The notes beneath the pieces are model-generated. The model had not been told where the DNA came from, made no database searches, and saw only the letters and a program-made list of their open reading frames with translations. A DNA stretch of 64,000 nucleotides from NCBI GenBank assembly GCA_973895155.1, contig OZ316898.1:15314001-15378000 (forward strand), read 5' to 3'. Position 1 is the stretch's first letter; each line of letters starts with the position of its first letter. A program made the translations under genes and the position numbers. Source of the stretch: Marsupella aquatica (taxonomy: Eukaryota; Marchantiophyta). This document shows, piece by piece, positions 34,224-44,080 of this stretch.

Positions 34224-37200
34224 ATACCAAGGGATCGGCATACAAGCCGATTACGAGGGCAGAACAAATTGAGGCCCTATTAGAAGCCGAGAGAGCACAG
34301 CGACCTAACTCTCAGGAGCAAGAGGTGGATGAGATGGACAGACACGATCCAGAGCCAAGGCAGGAAGGGGAGCCGACCACTAATTCAAAACCGAATAGAC
34401 CGGTAAGGGGACAATCTATGGACACCAAGGAAGGGACCGACTCGGCTAGTCCAGCCAAGATCCCAGTTTATGGAGGTATGAGATTAGAGAGACTGGAAGC
34501 CGAACTGGACCCGAATTTGAAGAAGCAGATTAATATGATCCAAGCACGGCAATATCGGAAGCTCGACTTAGGAGAGGGAAGAGAACTGAACTTAGGGAGA
34601 AACCTAGCACCTGAGCTCGAGAAAGAGATCAGTGACTTATTGATTGAATTTCAGGATGTGTTTGCATGGAGTCACCAAGATCTAAAGGGAGTAGATCCAA
34701 CACTAGGGGAACATCGAATTGATCTCATGTTAGGAGCCAAATCATTTCGACAACCAATTCGAAGGATGAACCCGAAGTATTCCCTGCTGGTCAAAACAGA
34801 AATCGACAAACTAGTGGAAGCTGGATTCATCACTCCAGTCCTGCATTCAGACTGGGTGTCTCCAATTGTGATAGTTCCCAAGAAAGCTGGACCCGATGGT
34901 AAACCCAAGATCCGGGTTTGTCAGGATTACAGGAAGCTGAATGAAGCAACATTAAAAGACCATTTTCCTTTACCGTTTACTGATATGGTACTAGACATGG
35001 TAGCCAGTCATGAACTATATTCATTCATGGATGGATACTCTGGTTATAACCAAATCAGGATTCGGCAGGAAGACCAAATCAAGACGGCCTTCATCACGGA
35101 ATGGGGGATCTATGTCTTCAATCGTATGCCGTTTGGACTCTGCAACGCACCAGCTATGTTCCAACGATTAATGGTGAACATTTTTCATGATTACTTGAGA
35201 AAGTTCATGGAAATCTTCATTGATGACTTTGCAGTATTCGGGAAGGCATCGAAACATGCTAAATACCTCAGGAAAACCTTCATGAGATGTAGGGAGGTGG
35301 GTCTCAAGTTACACCCAGATAAATGTTTTTTTGCAGTAACCGAGGGGGTGCTACTAGGTCACAAGGTATCAAGGAAGGGCATTGAGATTGACAAAGGTAA
35401 GCTAGTAGTATGGCTAGATATCATGCAACCTAAGAACATAAAGGATGTAAGATCCTTCTTGGGATGCATTGGTTACTATCGCCGGTTCATCAAGGATTTT
35501 GCCAAGCTGGCTTTACCATTAACCAATATGCTCAAGGCAGGAGCAGACTTCGAACCCACACCCGAACGAGTCACAGCGGTGGTAGAATTGAAGCAGATGT
35601 TAGTAGAGGCCCCAGTCATGATAGCACCGGACTGGAACAAAGATTTTCATGTTTTTGTAGATGTCTCGGGCTTCTGTATTGGCTCAGTACTAAGTCAGTT
35701 GGATGAGAAAGGAAGGGACCATCCCATATACTTCGCAAGCCGTCAGCTTGCCGATGCCGAACGGAACTACTCTACCACGGAAAGAGAAGCATTAGGAGTC
35801 ATTTATTCTTGTAAAAAGTTTAGGCATTATTTACTAGGGTACAAGGTAATCTTTCATACTGATCATGAAAGTTTGAAGTACCTAGTCAATAAGCCGGACC
35901 TTACAGGCAGAGTAGCAAGATGGATTTTGCTATTACAGGAGTTTGACTATGAGCTGAGGATCAAGCCAGGAAAGTTACATGCCAATGCCGACTTCTTTTC
36001 AAGGATCACAGGTAAACCTGCCACGGATTGCATCGATGATCGATTCCCCGACGAGGAGCTATTCGTTGTGGAAATAGCTAGTACATGGTACCCTGAGATT
36101 TTACAATTTCTCAGCACTTCCAGATTACAGCCAGGATTAAGCCGAGAGCAAGCCGCAGTCTTTGTGCGGAAGGTCAGACAGTATCAGTGCATTAAAGGCA
36201 TACTGCACAAGCATGGAATCAACGGCATGATTCAAAGGTGTTTGGAGAAGAGAGAGGTAAAACGAGTCCTACGGGCCATGCATGGAGAGGAGGCCGGAGG
36301 ACATTTTGCCCCAGTAACCACGTCTAAGAAGATATTAAATGCCGGTTACTGGTGGCCCACCTTGCACAAAGATGTCTATCAGTTTATCAAACAATGCGAT
36401 CCTTGTCAACGAGCGGGAGGACCAAGGGCATCCACCAGGCATCCACTGCACCCTATTCTACCTCTGGCACCATTCGAGAAGTGGGGTATTGATTACATTG
36501 GACCTCTGAAACCACTGACCCACCCTCGACGGAACAAGTACATAATCCTGGCTACGGATTATGCAACTAAATGGGTAGAGGCCAGACCAACAACGAAGGA
36601 TGATGCAATTACTACGGCTAGATTCATGTATGAGCAGATCTTCACCAGGTATGGAGCACCCCTAGAATTAGTTAGTGATAGAGGAACCCATTTTTTGAAT
36701 GATATAATTAGTCGTTTAAATGAGCAGTATTTAGTTAAACATAGGCCTACTACTCCCTACCATCCAAAGGCAAACGGGTTGACAGAACGAGCAAACGGAA
36801 TCATAGGAAAGATATTGAACAAGACAGTAGCTCAGAACAAACTCGATTGGGATGATAAATTGTTTGCTGCTGTTTTTGCTTACAATCTGGCCTATAAATC
36901 CACTACCGGTCATACACCCTTCTTCTTAACCTTTGGACAAGAAGCCCTGGTACCCATGCAACTTGAGATACCGACATTTCAAGTTACAATTGAGGAAAGA
37001 GCCTCAGCGGAGGAGAGCCTAAAGGAGCGAGAATATAGGTTAGAAGCTTTAGAGGAAGCGAGAATGATTTCAACCGAGAGAGTAGAATATAGACAGAATA
37101 TCATGAAGCAGCAGTATGATAAAAGGTTAAAAGTAGTTAGTATTCATACCGGTGATCTTGTGCTACTTTATGACAGTAGGTATAGTAGGTTTCCAGGAAA

Positions 37201-37396
37201 GCTTTACACTCGCTGGTTAGGACCCTTTAGAGTAACCATGATGTTCCCCAATGGCTCCGTACAATTGGCCAACATTACGGGAGAGGTATATCCAGTTCGC
37301 ATCCATTATGACCGCCTCAAGAAATACTATATGGACGAAGATGAAGTTGTTCGCGAGGACGCTTCACAATTAAGTGGGGAGCTATGTGATGCCTAG
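34130..37396 (+). CDS. pol: RT-RNase H-integrase polyprotein of the gypsy element
   Basis: About 1,088 codons open from just after a stop at 34127-34129. The first in-frame ATG is near codon 69, so expression by a -1 shift from gag in the 94-base overlap is likely, though I see no classic slippery heptamer. RT at about 205-400 (GFITPVLHSDWVSPIVIVPK, catalytic IFIDDF near 363). RNase H at about 505-625 (VFVDVSG, TEREAL, HTDHESL, ANADFFSR). Integrase zinc HHCC at about 717-755 and DDE core (GIDYIGP 785, VSDRGTHF 847, TERANG 884). All key residues are present and no stop interrupts. The stop codon (TAG, 37394-37396) lies 10 bases inside the 3' LTR. Confidence 0.95.
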   Translation: MGSSSRDSGFSAGVVAEPTGSTTPSIIGKELNTKGSAYKPITRAEQIEALLEAERAQRPNSQEQEVDEMDRHDPEPRQEGEPTTNSKPNRPVRGQSMDTKEGTDSASPAKIPVYGGMRLERLEAELDPNLKKQINMIQARQYRKLDLGEGRELNLGRNLAPELEKEISDLLIEFQDVFAWSHQDLKGVDPTLGEHRIDLMLGAKSFRQPIRRMNPKYSLLVKTEIDKLVEAGFITPVLHSDWVSPIVIVPKKAGPDGKPKIRVCQDYRKLNEATLKDHFPLPFTDMVLDMVASHELYSFMDGYSGYNQIRIRQEDQIKTAFITEWGIYVFNRMPFGLCNAPAMFQRLMVNIFHDYLRKFMEIFIDDFAVFGKASKHAKYLRKTFMRCREVGLKLHPDKCFFAVTEGVLLGHKVSRKGIEIDKGKLVVWLDIMQPKNIKDVRSFLGCIGYYRRFIKDFAKLALPLTNMLKAGADFEPTPERVTAVVELKQMLVEAPVMIAPDWNKDFHVFVDVSGFCIGSVLSQLDEKGRDHPIYFASRQLADAERNYSTTEREALGVIYSCKKFRHYLLGYKVIFHTDHESLKYLVNKPDLTGRVARWILLLQEFDYELRIKPGKLHANADFFSRITGKPATDCIDDRFPDEELFVVEIASTWYPEILQFLSTSRLQPGLSREQAAVFVRKVRQYQCIKGILHKHGINGMIQRCLEKREVKRVLRAMHGEEAGGHFAPVTTSKKILNAGYWWPTLHKDVYQFIKQCDPCQRAGGPRASTRHPLHPILPLAPFEKWGIDYIGPLKPLTHPRRNKYIILATDYATKWVEARPTTKDDAITTARFMYEQIFTRYGAPLELVSDRGTHFLNDIISRLNEQYLVKHRPTTPYHPKANGLTERANGIIGKILNKTVAQNKLDWDDKLFAAVFAYNLAYKSTTGHTPFFLTFGQEALVPMQLEIPTFQVTIEERASAEESLKEREYRLEALEEARMISTERVEYRQNIMKQQYDKRLKVVSIHTGDLVLLYDSRYSRFPGKLYTRWLGPFRVTMMFPNGSVQLANITGEVYPVRIHYDRLKKYYMDEDEVVREDASQLSGELCDA
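37372..37384 (+). promoter_or_regulatory. Polypurine-tract candidate
   Basis: AAGTGGGGAGCTA directly before the 3' LTR; purine-rich as expected for plus-strand priming, but short. It also encodes part of the pol C-terminus. Confidence 0.55.
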
Positions 37397-37499
37397 ACAG
37401 GAATCACTCGGCCGGTTAAGTGGGTAAAGCAGGAAGGCACCCTAGGAACACCTTAGTATAGTGACAAAACCAGGAAAATATAAACAATTAGGGGCAACC

Positions 37500-40400
37500 A
37501 TGGAACCCGGGCAGAGGCCGGAGGTAAGGCTGAGGGTGAAAACCCGATTAGGGTTAGGGCGCGTTAAGCGTCGGCGGCTAGGAAGGATCAACGGGAAGAA
37601 GGACCAGCAGAGGAGAGGGGTAAGGAGCGCTTGCAGGAGATGGTGGCTCATTTGCGAGCACGAACTAGGCAGACGACTACGGGAGGCCAACTACTGTCAG
37701 CTGCTTAGGCAAGCACTCGGGGAGAGAGTAGATACCGACGATCAACCTAAGGAGGGTATGAGCAACGTCAATCAAGCGGCACATTTCTGGGGATGCCTGT
37801 TCGAACGGGCAACTGAGTACATCAAGACTTACGAGGACGAGGAGTCAGAAAGGGCAGCTCGAGAACGGCAAGAGCTCGCTCGATTGTGGGAGCTGCAGAA
37901 GACGGCTTTCTTAGGAGGCGAACTCATCAAGGACGAGTTCCTGTGGACGCCTACTTCCAATCAACTCGACGATCTTCTGTTTTGCAAAGACAGCGTCGTC
38001 GGCATCCGAGAGGCCATCAAGAACTGCAACGACATACACTGGGAATTAAAGGGTAGCACGGAAAGGTGGACCCAGGCAACGGTGCTAGGAGAAACCTCCA
38101 CGGCAGCAGAGATGAAGAGGAAGGGAGCCGTCAACGATGAAGCCACCCCGGCAAAAAGAACGAGGTCGGCGGCACCAAAGAAGCCAGCCGAGCAGCAGAG
38201 CAGGAGGCAGGGAGAAGCCGAAGAGGAGGAGGTCGATCCCATCAAGGCCATTCCAACCAGGGATGACACCTGGAAGGGCTGGGCGGCAACCCTACCGGTG
38301 GAGGTGCAACTACATTTTGCACGGGAGGAGGATGCATGCTTTACGGCCATGCAGACCAAGAAGTACCAAGGCTTCATGGCCGGATCCGGCTTGGAGGCCT
38401 TTGTAAGATTACCATGGCTGAAGCCGGAGGTACCGGAGTCAGACCTATTAGAATTCGTGGGGTCATGGGAACCCGAGACCAATTGCACGAGGATATATGG
38501 GAAGGATTTCTATCTTACTCCCAAGGTGATTGCCGAAGTGTTTGGCTTGCCGATGGGCAATAAGACCAAAGTTGATACCAGGAAGACCTTGCCTGACAAG
38601 GAGTTCCGGTCGTTCCCCGGGCCATCAACGAAGAATGGCTTCTTCCGGAACACCTGCACCAACCCGCACATAGGAGAGATGATCGACTTCTTGCGGGTGA
38701 CCATGCATTGTAACTTGCCGAGGGCAGAGATCGGCAAGGCACAGGTCTATCTGGCAGAAAGGCCAGACCCAAGCCGGGACTACAACGGGTACCTCCTCAA
38801 CCAATTGAAGAAGATCTTAAAGGAGGAGCAGCAGGTAATCGGCATGGGGAGCGTGTCGCGGCTTGGCTATCACATGCCGCTGTTGTGCCGGTATGCCAGA
38901 GGTCAGACTTTTGCCCCGGTACTTCCCCTGCAGGTAAGGGCACCCGAGGAAGCTCCAACGCCGAGGCCGTTGGCTGAGAAGCCTCAACCACCTGCTAGTC
39001 CTACGATCGAGCAGGTGTTTAGGCCCAGGAAGGAAGACTTGCCGATGCAGCAACCAGGCATGCAGAGTCTGCTGAAACTACTGGAGAAAGAAAAGAAATC
39101 GGCATCGGCAACAACAACAACAACAACGGCAACGGCAACAATGCAGGACACTACTACAGAGGTAGGCCTACACCGGCTCACAAGAGAAAACCCCTTTGCT
39201 GGAGACAAGGAGAGAATCAGGCCGGAATCCAAGCCAGGTGTTCGAATGTACGTGGGAACCTCAAGCTCCAAATCTGAGGCAGAATTGCCTGAAGCTCCTA
39301 CCGAGGAAGAGGAGAGGGAGAAGCCGGAAATCCAAGAGGTAGAGGAGGCAGTGGAGGACTGCAGCCATGATAATTCCGGCTATGGGTCGGACCATTACGT
39401 TCCAGGAGTAAGGACCTGTGGCCGGTTTGTCCCCACACTTCCAAGGGTAGTGCGAGGGGACCCCAACCAGCAGAGTAGCCCTGAGTCTCCCCCACCAGAT
39501 GTTGCTCCCCCGAGCTTCGACGGCATAAAACAGACGGTGCAGGAATTTCAGGAGCGAATCAAGCAGGAGGAAGAGGCCGCCCTGGCTAAGGAAAAGGATT
39601 TACCAGGAGGAGATTGGCCGGAGGACATCAGGCGGCTAGCCGAAAAAGGAAGCAAACCTCTAGCCACGATTGAAGAGATCCGCAGGACGGCTTGGGAGCA
39701 GAGGCCACGATGGGCGATGCCGATCACTTCTACTTACTCCACCTACGCTAAGAATAGAGCCATGGAGTATGGTGAGATGTGTGGGGAACTTGCGCTCGGC
39801 ATCTTTGGAGAGGAGTTGGAGGTAGGACCCTTTTTCCATAGGGAGCAGTTGGAGAAGCACCAATTAGAAGAAGCGGTGGCTTTAGAGAGAAGCAAGAAGG
39901 ACGAGGTCATTCGGCGGCTTAGGAGGATGGAAGCCGAGATTGAAGATCTAAGGGCGGCCAAGAAAGCCCAAGATGAACTGCGGATTAAACGACATGAGCT
40001 GAACATCATGCAGGGGCAGTTGGACGCCGCGCAGGCTGATAATCAGAATATCAAGGATAAACTGACTCAGACGCAGGAAGAGTTGGCCGACACGATCAAA
40101 GAAAGGGAAAAGTGGAAGCAAGAGCTGAAGAATACAGAGGAGGCCCACATAACAGCCAACAGCCGGGCCATGGCAGAGACCCAAAGAAAGGAATGGGCGT
40201 TGAAAGGGGAGCTCGAGAAAATCCGCAGAGCCCTTGAGCAGAAGGAGGTCGAGTTAGGGAAATCCTATCAAGGGATTATGGCGCTGCAGCAGGAGCTTGC
40301 GTCCCTGACGGCCAGCTTCAAGGCCGACCTAAGGGAGAAGGACGAGATGCTCGAACAGACTTACGCCAAGATGAACCAGATGGAGTCTGTCATCATTGCA

Positions 40401-41156
40401 GAGCTCGACAAGGAGCTAAGAGCAACCCAGGAGGAGAAGGCTACCTTGAAGAAGGAATTGGAGGAAGCCCACAGGGAGCAGGAGGAGGCCAAAAACGAGC
40501 TGGAGGGGGCACGTAAGGACCTGGATGAAACCCAAGAGGAGTTGGAGGAAATCACGAGGAAGATGGAGAACCTACAGCGGCGGGCCGACAACCAAACAGA
40601 GCGGCTGAAGAAACAAGCCGCAGTATTTAAATGCTTAGCTGCAGCAGGTCCATCTCCCGTTGGGACAAACCAGTTACCAGGGGTGGTAATTGCCGAAGGA
40701 CAAGCCGCGCCACCTGCACCAGTGCCGGAAGTAAGTGGGAAGGGGAAGGGACCAGTTGCCGAGCCACCAACGAAGAAGAAGCGGAAACCTTCAGGGTCAA
40801 GGAGTAATACGACTTCACAGGCCGTGGTGATCAAGGAGGTAGACCCAGCACCGACCCCAGACAGGGTCACGGCTAAGGATCCAACTACCCTAGGGGAAGG
40901 GGAAGCCGAAGCCGTGGGAGTGGCTGAAGCCGAAGCCGTGGGGTTGGCTGAAGCCGAAGCCGTGGGGGTGGCTGAGGCCGAAGCCGTGGGTATTGCCGAG
41001 GCCGGTGTCGAGGCTGAAGCCGAAGGTGGACCCAGTCAGGCCGATGGAGAGTTGACTCGGTCAAGGGCAGGTAATCTGTCAGTAGGCGGGCCAACGGCAG
41101 TGGCTGAGGAGGAAGTGTTGGGGGCGTCCATTGAGGATCCACCACCGGTGTCGTGA
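37500..41156 (+). CDS. LTR-encoded coiled-coil protein (1,218 aa, intact), putative plant-transposon-protein family
   Basis: ATG at 37500 in a good context (ACCATGG); upstream codons stay open only to a GTG at 37461. Basic N-terminus; a region at about 250-480 resembling plant transposon proteins (LLEFVGSW, YLTPKVIAEVFGLPMG, IGKAQVYLAERPDPSRDYNGYLL); Pro/Thr-rich linker with a Thr run; long coiled coil at about 720-1060; PPTKKKRKPSG, like an SV40-type nuclear signal; Glu-Ala-Val-Gly repeats; acidic end. The frame covers 78 percent of the LTR. It is intact although gag and pol suffice for transposition, and decayed relatives occur in LTRs A and B. The function is unknown; a nuclear role in silencing evasion or transcription is a guess. 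Confidence 0.85.
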   Translation: MEPGQRPEVRLRVKTRLGLGRVKRRRLGRINGKKDQQRRGVRSACRRWWLICEHELGRRLREANYCQLLRQALGERVDTDDQPKEGMSNVNQAAHFWGCLFERATEYIKTYEDEESERAARERQELARLWELQKTAFLGGELIKDEFLWTPTSNQLDDLLFCKDSVVGIREAIKNCNDIHWELKGSTERWTQATVLGETSTAAEMKRKGAVNDEATPAKRTRSAAPKKPAEQQSRRQGEAEEEEVDPIKAIPTRDDTWKGWAATLPVEVQLHFAREEDACFTAMQTKKYQGFMAGSGLEAFVRLPWLKPEVPESDLLEFVGSWEPETNCTRIYGKDFYLTPKVIAEVFGLPMGNKTKVDTRKTLPDKEFRSFPGPSTKNGFFRNTCTNPHIGEMIDFLRVTMHCNLPRAEIGKAQVYLAERPDPSRDYNGYLLNQLKKILKEEQQVIGMGSVSRLGYHMPLLCRYARGQTFAPVLPLQVRAPEEAPTPRPLAEKPQPPASPTIEQVFRPRKEDLPMQQPGMQSLLKLLEKEKKSASATTTTTTATATMQDTTTEVGLHRLTRENPFAGDKERIRPESKPGVRMYVGTSSSKSEAELPEAPTEEEEREKPEIQEVEEAVEDCSHDNSGYGSDHYVPGVRTCGRFVPTLPRVVRGDPNQQSSPESPPPDVAPPSFDGIKQTVQEFQERIKQEEEAALAKEKDLPGGDWPEDIRRLAEKGSKPLATIEEIRRTAWEQRPRWAMPITSTYSTYAKNRAMEYGEMCGELALGIFGEELEVGPFFHREQLEKHQLEEAVALERSKKDEVIRRLRRMEAEIEDLRAAKKAQDELRIKRHELNIMQGQLDAAQADNQNIKDKLTQTQEELADTIKEREKWKQELKNTEEAHITANSRAMAETQRKEWALKGELEKIRRALEQKEVELGKSYQGIMALQQELASLTASFKADLREKDEMLEQTYAKMNQMESVIIAELDKELRATQEEKATLKKELEEAHREQEEAKNELEGARKDLDETQEELEEITRKMENLQRRADNQTERLKKQAAVFKCLAAAGPSPVGTNQLPGVVIAEGQAAPPAPVPEVSGKGKGPVAEPPTKKKRKPSGSRSNTTSQAVVIKEVDPAPTPDRVTAKDPTTLGEGEAEAVGVAEAEAVGLAEAEAVGVAEAEAVGIAEAGVEAEAEGGPSQADGELTRSRAGNLSVGGPTAVAEEEVLGASIEDPPPVS
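40903..41020 (+). repeat. Coding repeat GAAGCCGAAGCCGTGGG
   Basis: Four imperfect copies of a unit of about 30 bases encoding EAEAVGVA-type repeats near the C-terminus of the LTR protein. Also in the 5' LTR near 29986-30100. Confidence 0.8.
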
Positions 41157-41807
41157 CGGTGCAAGGGCGCCGTTCCTTTTAGGGAGGGCGGACGTGGAGG
41201 GAGGAGGCGTGAGTGGGCAGGGCGGGCACGGATCTCCACGTTTAGGATTAGGATCAGAACCAGGAGCGGCCCTGACACTTAGCTTAGTGGGATTACGGTC
41301 CCACTGGTAGGAGCAACACTTGTGCTCCTGCCTTGCTGTACATAGGTAGATTCGGGCAAGTAGATTACTGTTAAGTAGATTAGGCTTACGATGCAAAGAA
41401 TGGCGGATCCACTACCAGGATAAGTACCTGGGCAGCGGGGAGCTCAGGGCCTCTTCTTTAGCAAGTTTTTAGTTTGCACCAGCCGGGCTGGGATCAAGTA
41501 GTACGAGAAGCTCTCGGTTAGTCATACAGTGACCCTTGTGTATATTCATGTTTCCTCATGCCTAAGAGCTGAATAGAGTTGGCCTCACGGCTTAGTTCGC
41601 AGAACTTGTGTATGAGATGTACTGTTTGTATGGCAAGTGCATGGTATGACTCAGTCAGAATGAGTCATTTTGCTATTTGTGTGTCGCATTAACTTGTGTG
41701 AAGAGTGCCCACATCAACAGAAGGAAGGAAAGTAAGCAGGGGAGTGAGAGTTGGATGTGTCGAGCTGAGAGAGGTCTTAGCGGCTTAACCAAGCCTATTG
41801 GGGATCA

Positions 41808-41834
41808 TTCCGGCGGCGGAATCCAAACATACCT
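41808..41834 (+). promoter_or_regulatory. Conserved LTR block (TTCCGGCGGCGGAA), 3' LTR
   Basis: Copy of the block at 30891-30917 in the 3' LTR, about 245 bases before its end. Confidence 0.5.
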
Positions 41835-41871
41835 AACAAGACGGAGGGGAAGACAGGGGAAGACAGGGGAA

Positions 41872-41886
41872 GGCCTATATTAGGCC
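41872..41886 (+). promoter_or_regulatory. Inverted repeat GGCCTA-TAT-TAGGCC, 3' LTR
   Basis: Copy of 30955-30969 in the 3' LTR. Confidence 0.4.
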
Positions 41887-42077
41887 GGCTACGTATCTCA
41901 TGACCCGATGAAGGATCTGTCCAGTATATGTGTGTAAAATGTTAATAGTAGTAGTAGAAGGTTAGCAGCGTCCCATGCCGCTAAGCCGCAGAAACGGCCT
42001 CGCCAAGCACGAAACCTGCGGGAATCGGCTTGAGCTGGGGGGTTTCTTGGGTTTAGGGAGCCATGGGACGCACCACA

Positions 42078-42082
42078 CAGCT
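42078..42082. repeat. Target-site duplication of the gypsy element, right copy (CAGCT)
   Basis: Matches 26460-26464. CGTCCCC-type CACTA sequence continues directly after it. Confidence 0.95.
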
Positions 42083-44062
42083 CGTCCCCGCCCGCAGCTC
42101 GTCCCCACCCGCAGCTTCTCCCCGCATTGAGGTCCTCCTCGACCACAGCTCTTGCAGCTGCTAGGCCCAGCCTTTGATGGCCTTCTGCAATGTTTGTAGA
42201 CAATGTTGCCTCCCTTCAAGCAGCTTGCCTTCCGTAGCAGTAGAAATCACCTATGCTCGAGCAACTTGAATGAAGTCACAACAATGGGAGCAGGCGGCGA
42301 CGGGACTGTCAGCTCTCAAGCGCAACCTTCACAGCTCACTAACATTGCAGGACTGTAAAAAATGACCGGTTCACGTTGTTACCGTAGCATCCCTGGCACA
42401 CCAAATCCTTTGTCTCTAATTCCACCAACCAAGCGCTCGATGGTTGACAATGCGCAGCTGAGCTAGGAGAAGAACTGAATGATTGTGGCTGCTCTTCTCT
42501 GCAGTCCAAGCACCCGGCTGGCAGCTCCGCAAACCCTGATCGTAGCTGCAATCTCTACTCCGTTGATTGAAGAGCCTCCCTCTTCAAAGCTTGGTTGACC
42601 TAGCTCTACAATTGACGGAGCTTGTCATCCTCTGCATCAAAAACCCTCCACCACCCGACCTTCCGCGTACTTTAGGAAGCTCCTTACCACCAAGCGCTTC
42701 TCGGGGATGCCTCGCAACAATGTCCTTACCACCTAACGACTCTCAAGGCTCTCCCAAACCAATGCAAACCCCTTGCAATCTAATACACTGTGTCCAAACA
42801 GAGGCAGAACTGTCAAAAGCGCTCGCAGTAGTGGACGCAACAATGTGAAGTGAATGAGCTCCGACCTTCCCTCGCAAAATGCTTACCCTAAACTCTGCTC
42901 GTATGCTAAACTCACAAACATTCCGCAGGTCGTTCTGTCGCAAAGCACAAATGATGGGGCCCAAACGCATGGGGCGCGGACACTCGATACTTCCCTTCAC
43001 AAAAACCCAGTTTCATACGATGACCAAAGCATACTCACCCTAACCCAAGACTTAGTGCAAACAGGACCCTAAACGCTAATCCAGGGCCCGTTTCCGTTGA
43101 GTTGAGCCGTTAGGCTTGATAAGTCATGGCCAGAGTCTTGATGTAGGGGAACAATGTGGACTTAATTAGGCAACAAATGAGTACATTTGGGTGAGGGTAA
43201 AGGATAACTTTAAATAAATCCCTTTGGTGACAAAGATGAGGCCACTTAATCAGTTGTGCCCCACCCTAACCCCCCCCCCTCCGGGCCCCCCTCATGGAAT
43301 TACCTCTATCAAAAGTACCCTAAGTTATGAAAAGTACCCGTTACATGGACCTGTTTTGAGAGTTGAAAGATAATCAGAAGTAAAGGGACCATGGAGAAGA
43401 GGGGGCCAATGTAATTAAGTCAAGCATCACTCATTCAAAATCCACATGGACATAGTTGGGTACTATATGAGACACCAGGGGACAAGACATTTTTGAAGGG
43501 TTGGCATATTTACCCTCATCCCTAAACTTGGATGTCGTGCACATAACATCCACTCTCCTACCCCAAGTACAAAACAACTCCTAACAACTTAGGCCCAATG
43601 TAGTCACTTGTGCCCAACCATGTTCATTAAGAGCCTAAATGTTTTCATTTCACCCACATTGCATGTTGTTGGGGGTTCCATGGTCTGTTATTATAATGTA
43701 ACTCCTCATGTGAACTTTGTGAAATTTAGTATTTAAGGGACCATGGAGAAAGTAGGCCAATGGAGTAATTGGAACCATGAACCTTTTTGGTCACAAATAA
43801 GGCCATCTAATGAGTTATGCCCCTTGCTATCACCATCTTTATAGAATTAACCCTCTTCAACATAAGTGATCATTACCCATGTAGTGCTAGACTATTCACC
43901 GTTCACAAAGTAGCAAGGACCCTTCTCATAGTCATTTAGAGAACCATATAACACTAATAGTCTTTTGTAGTTTTCAACAAAACCGGCACAATGAGAGCGA
44001 GTCGTTTCAAGTATGGAAAAAGGACTTAGTGGGCTTAGTCCTATAAGGTATGGTCTAAATGG
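42083..44062. other. Right arm of the CACTA element, non-coding
   Basis: No convincing gene. It begins with short CGCAGCTCGTCCC repeats continuous with 26451-26464 across the nested element. Diverged internal repeats occur (GGACCATGGAGAA with GGCCAATG near 43387 and 43739; a GAGGCCACTTAATCAGTT-like run near 43238 and again near 43800). Subterminal GAGTCGTTTC and TTAGTCCTATAAGG motifs lie at the end. All CACTA genes run away from this end, so the promoter is probably here or at 24700-26459. Confidence 0.6.
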
Positions 44063-44080
44063 CCCCGGTTTCTACTAGTG
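44063..44080 (-). repeat. CACTA right terminal inverted repeat
   Basis: Reverse complement is CACTAGTAGAAACCGGGG, identical to the left end. CAA follows at 44081-44083. Confidence 0.97.

Larger units (their letters stand above)
26465..42077 (+). mobile_element. Complete gypsy LTR retrotransposon with coding LTRs (15.6 kb)
   Basis: Two direct LTRs (26465-31160 and 37385-42077) start TGTGATGCC and end CACCACA. A perfect 5-bp TSD (CAGCT) flanks the element. Between the LTRs are a TGGCGC primer site, gag-protease (31230-34223), RT-RNase H-integrase (34130-37396) and a purine-rich tract. RT before integrase places it in gypsy (Ty3/Metaviridae); no chromodomain is seen. By eye the LTRs differ by about 17 substitutions, nearly all transitions, and one 3-base indel, so insertion is recent. 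Each LTR holds a frame of about 1,220 codons. It sits inside the CACTA element. Confidence 0.97.
37385..42077 (+). repeat. 3' LTR (4,693 bp)
   Basis: Same ends as the 5' LTR and about 99.6 percent identical by eye. CAGCT follows it at 42078-42082. It contains the intact LTR-encoded frame. Confidence 0.97.
11892..44080 (-). mobile_element. CACTA (En/Spm-type) transposon with cargo genes and a nested retrotransposon
   Basis: Perfect 18-bp terminal inverted repeats (11892-11909 and 44063-44080) and a 3-bp TSD, CAA, at 11889-11891 and 44081-44083. Dense subterminal AGTCGTT/AACGACT and AGTCCTATA-like motifs lie inside both ends. All recognised genes are on the minus strand: two unknown frames, an EDM2-like PHD protein, a tandem-BRCT protein, an F-box-like protein, the transposase and a TNP1-like protein. 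The 15.6-kb gypsy element at 26465-42077 is a later insertion; without it the CACTA element is about 16.6 kb. The transposase has a frameshift and the TNP1-like gene a stop, so this copy may now depend on others to move. Confidence 0.95.

Noticed and set aside
26465-42077. Tandem duplication of a host gene flanking gag-pol
   Set aside because: The repeated 4.7-kb units have TG/CA ends, a primer site and purine tract on the inside, and a 5-bp target duplication outside: they are LTRs.
42567-43072. Plus-strand small frames in the CACTA right arm
   Set aside because: Short, without domains, and opposite to every recognised CACTA gene.
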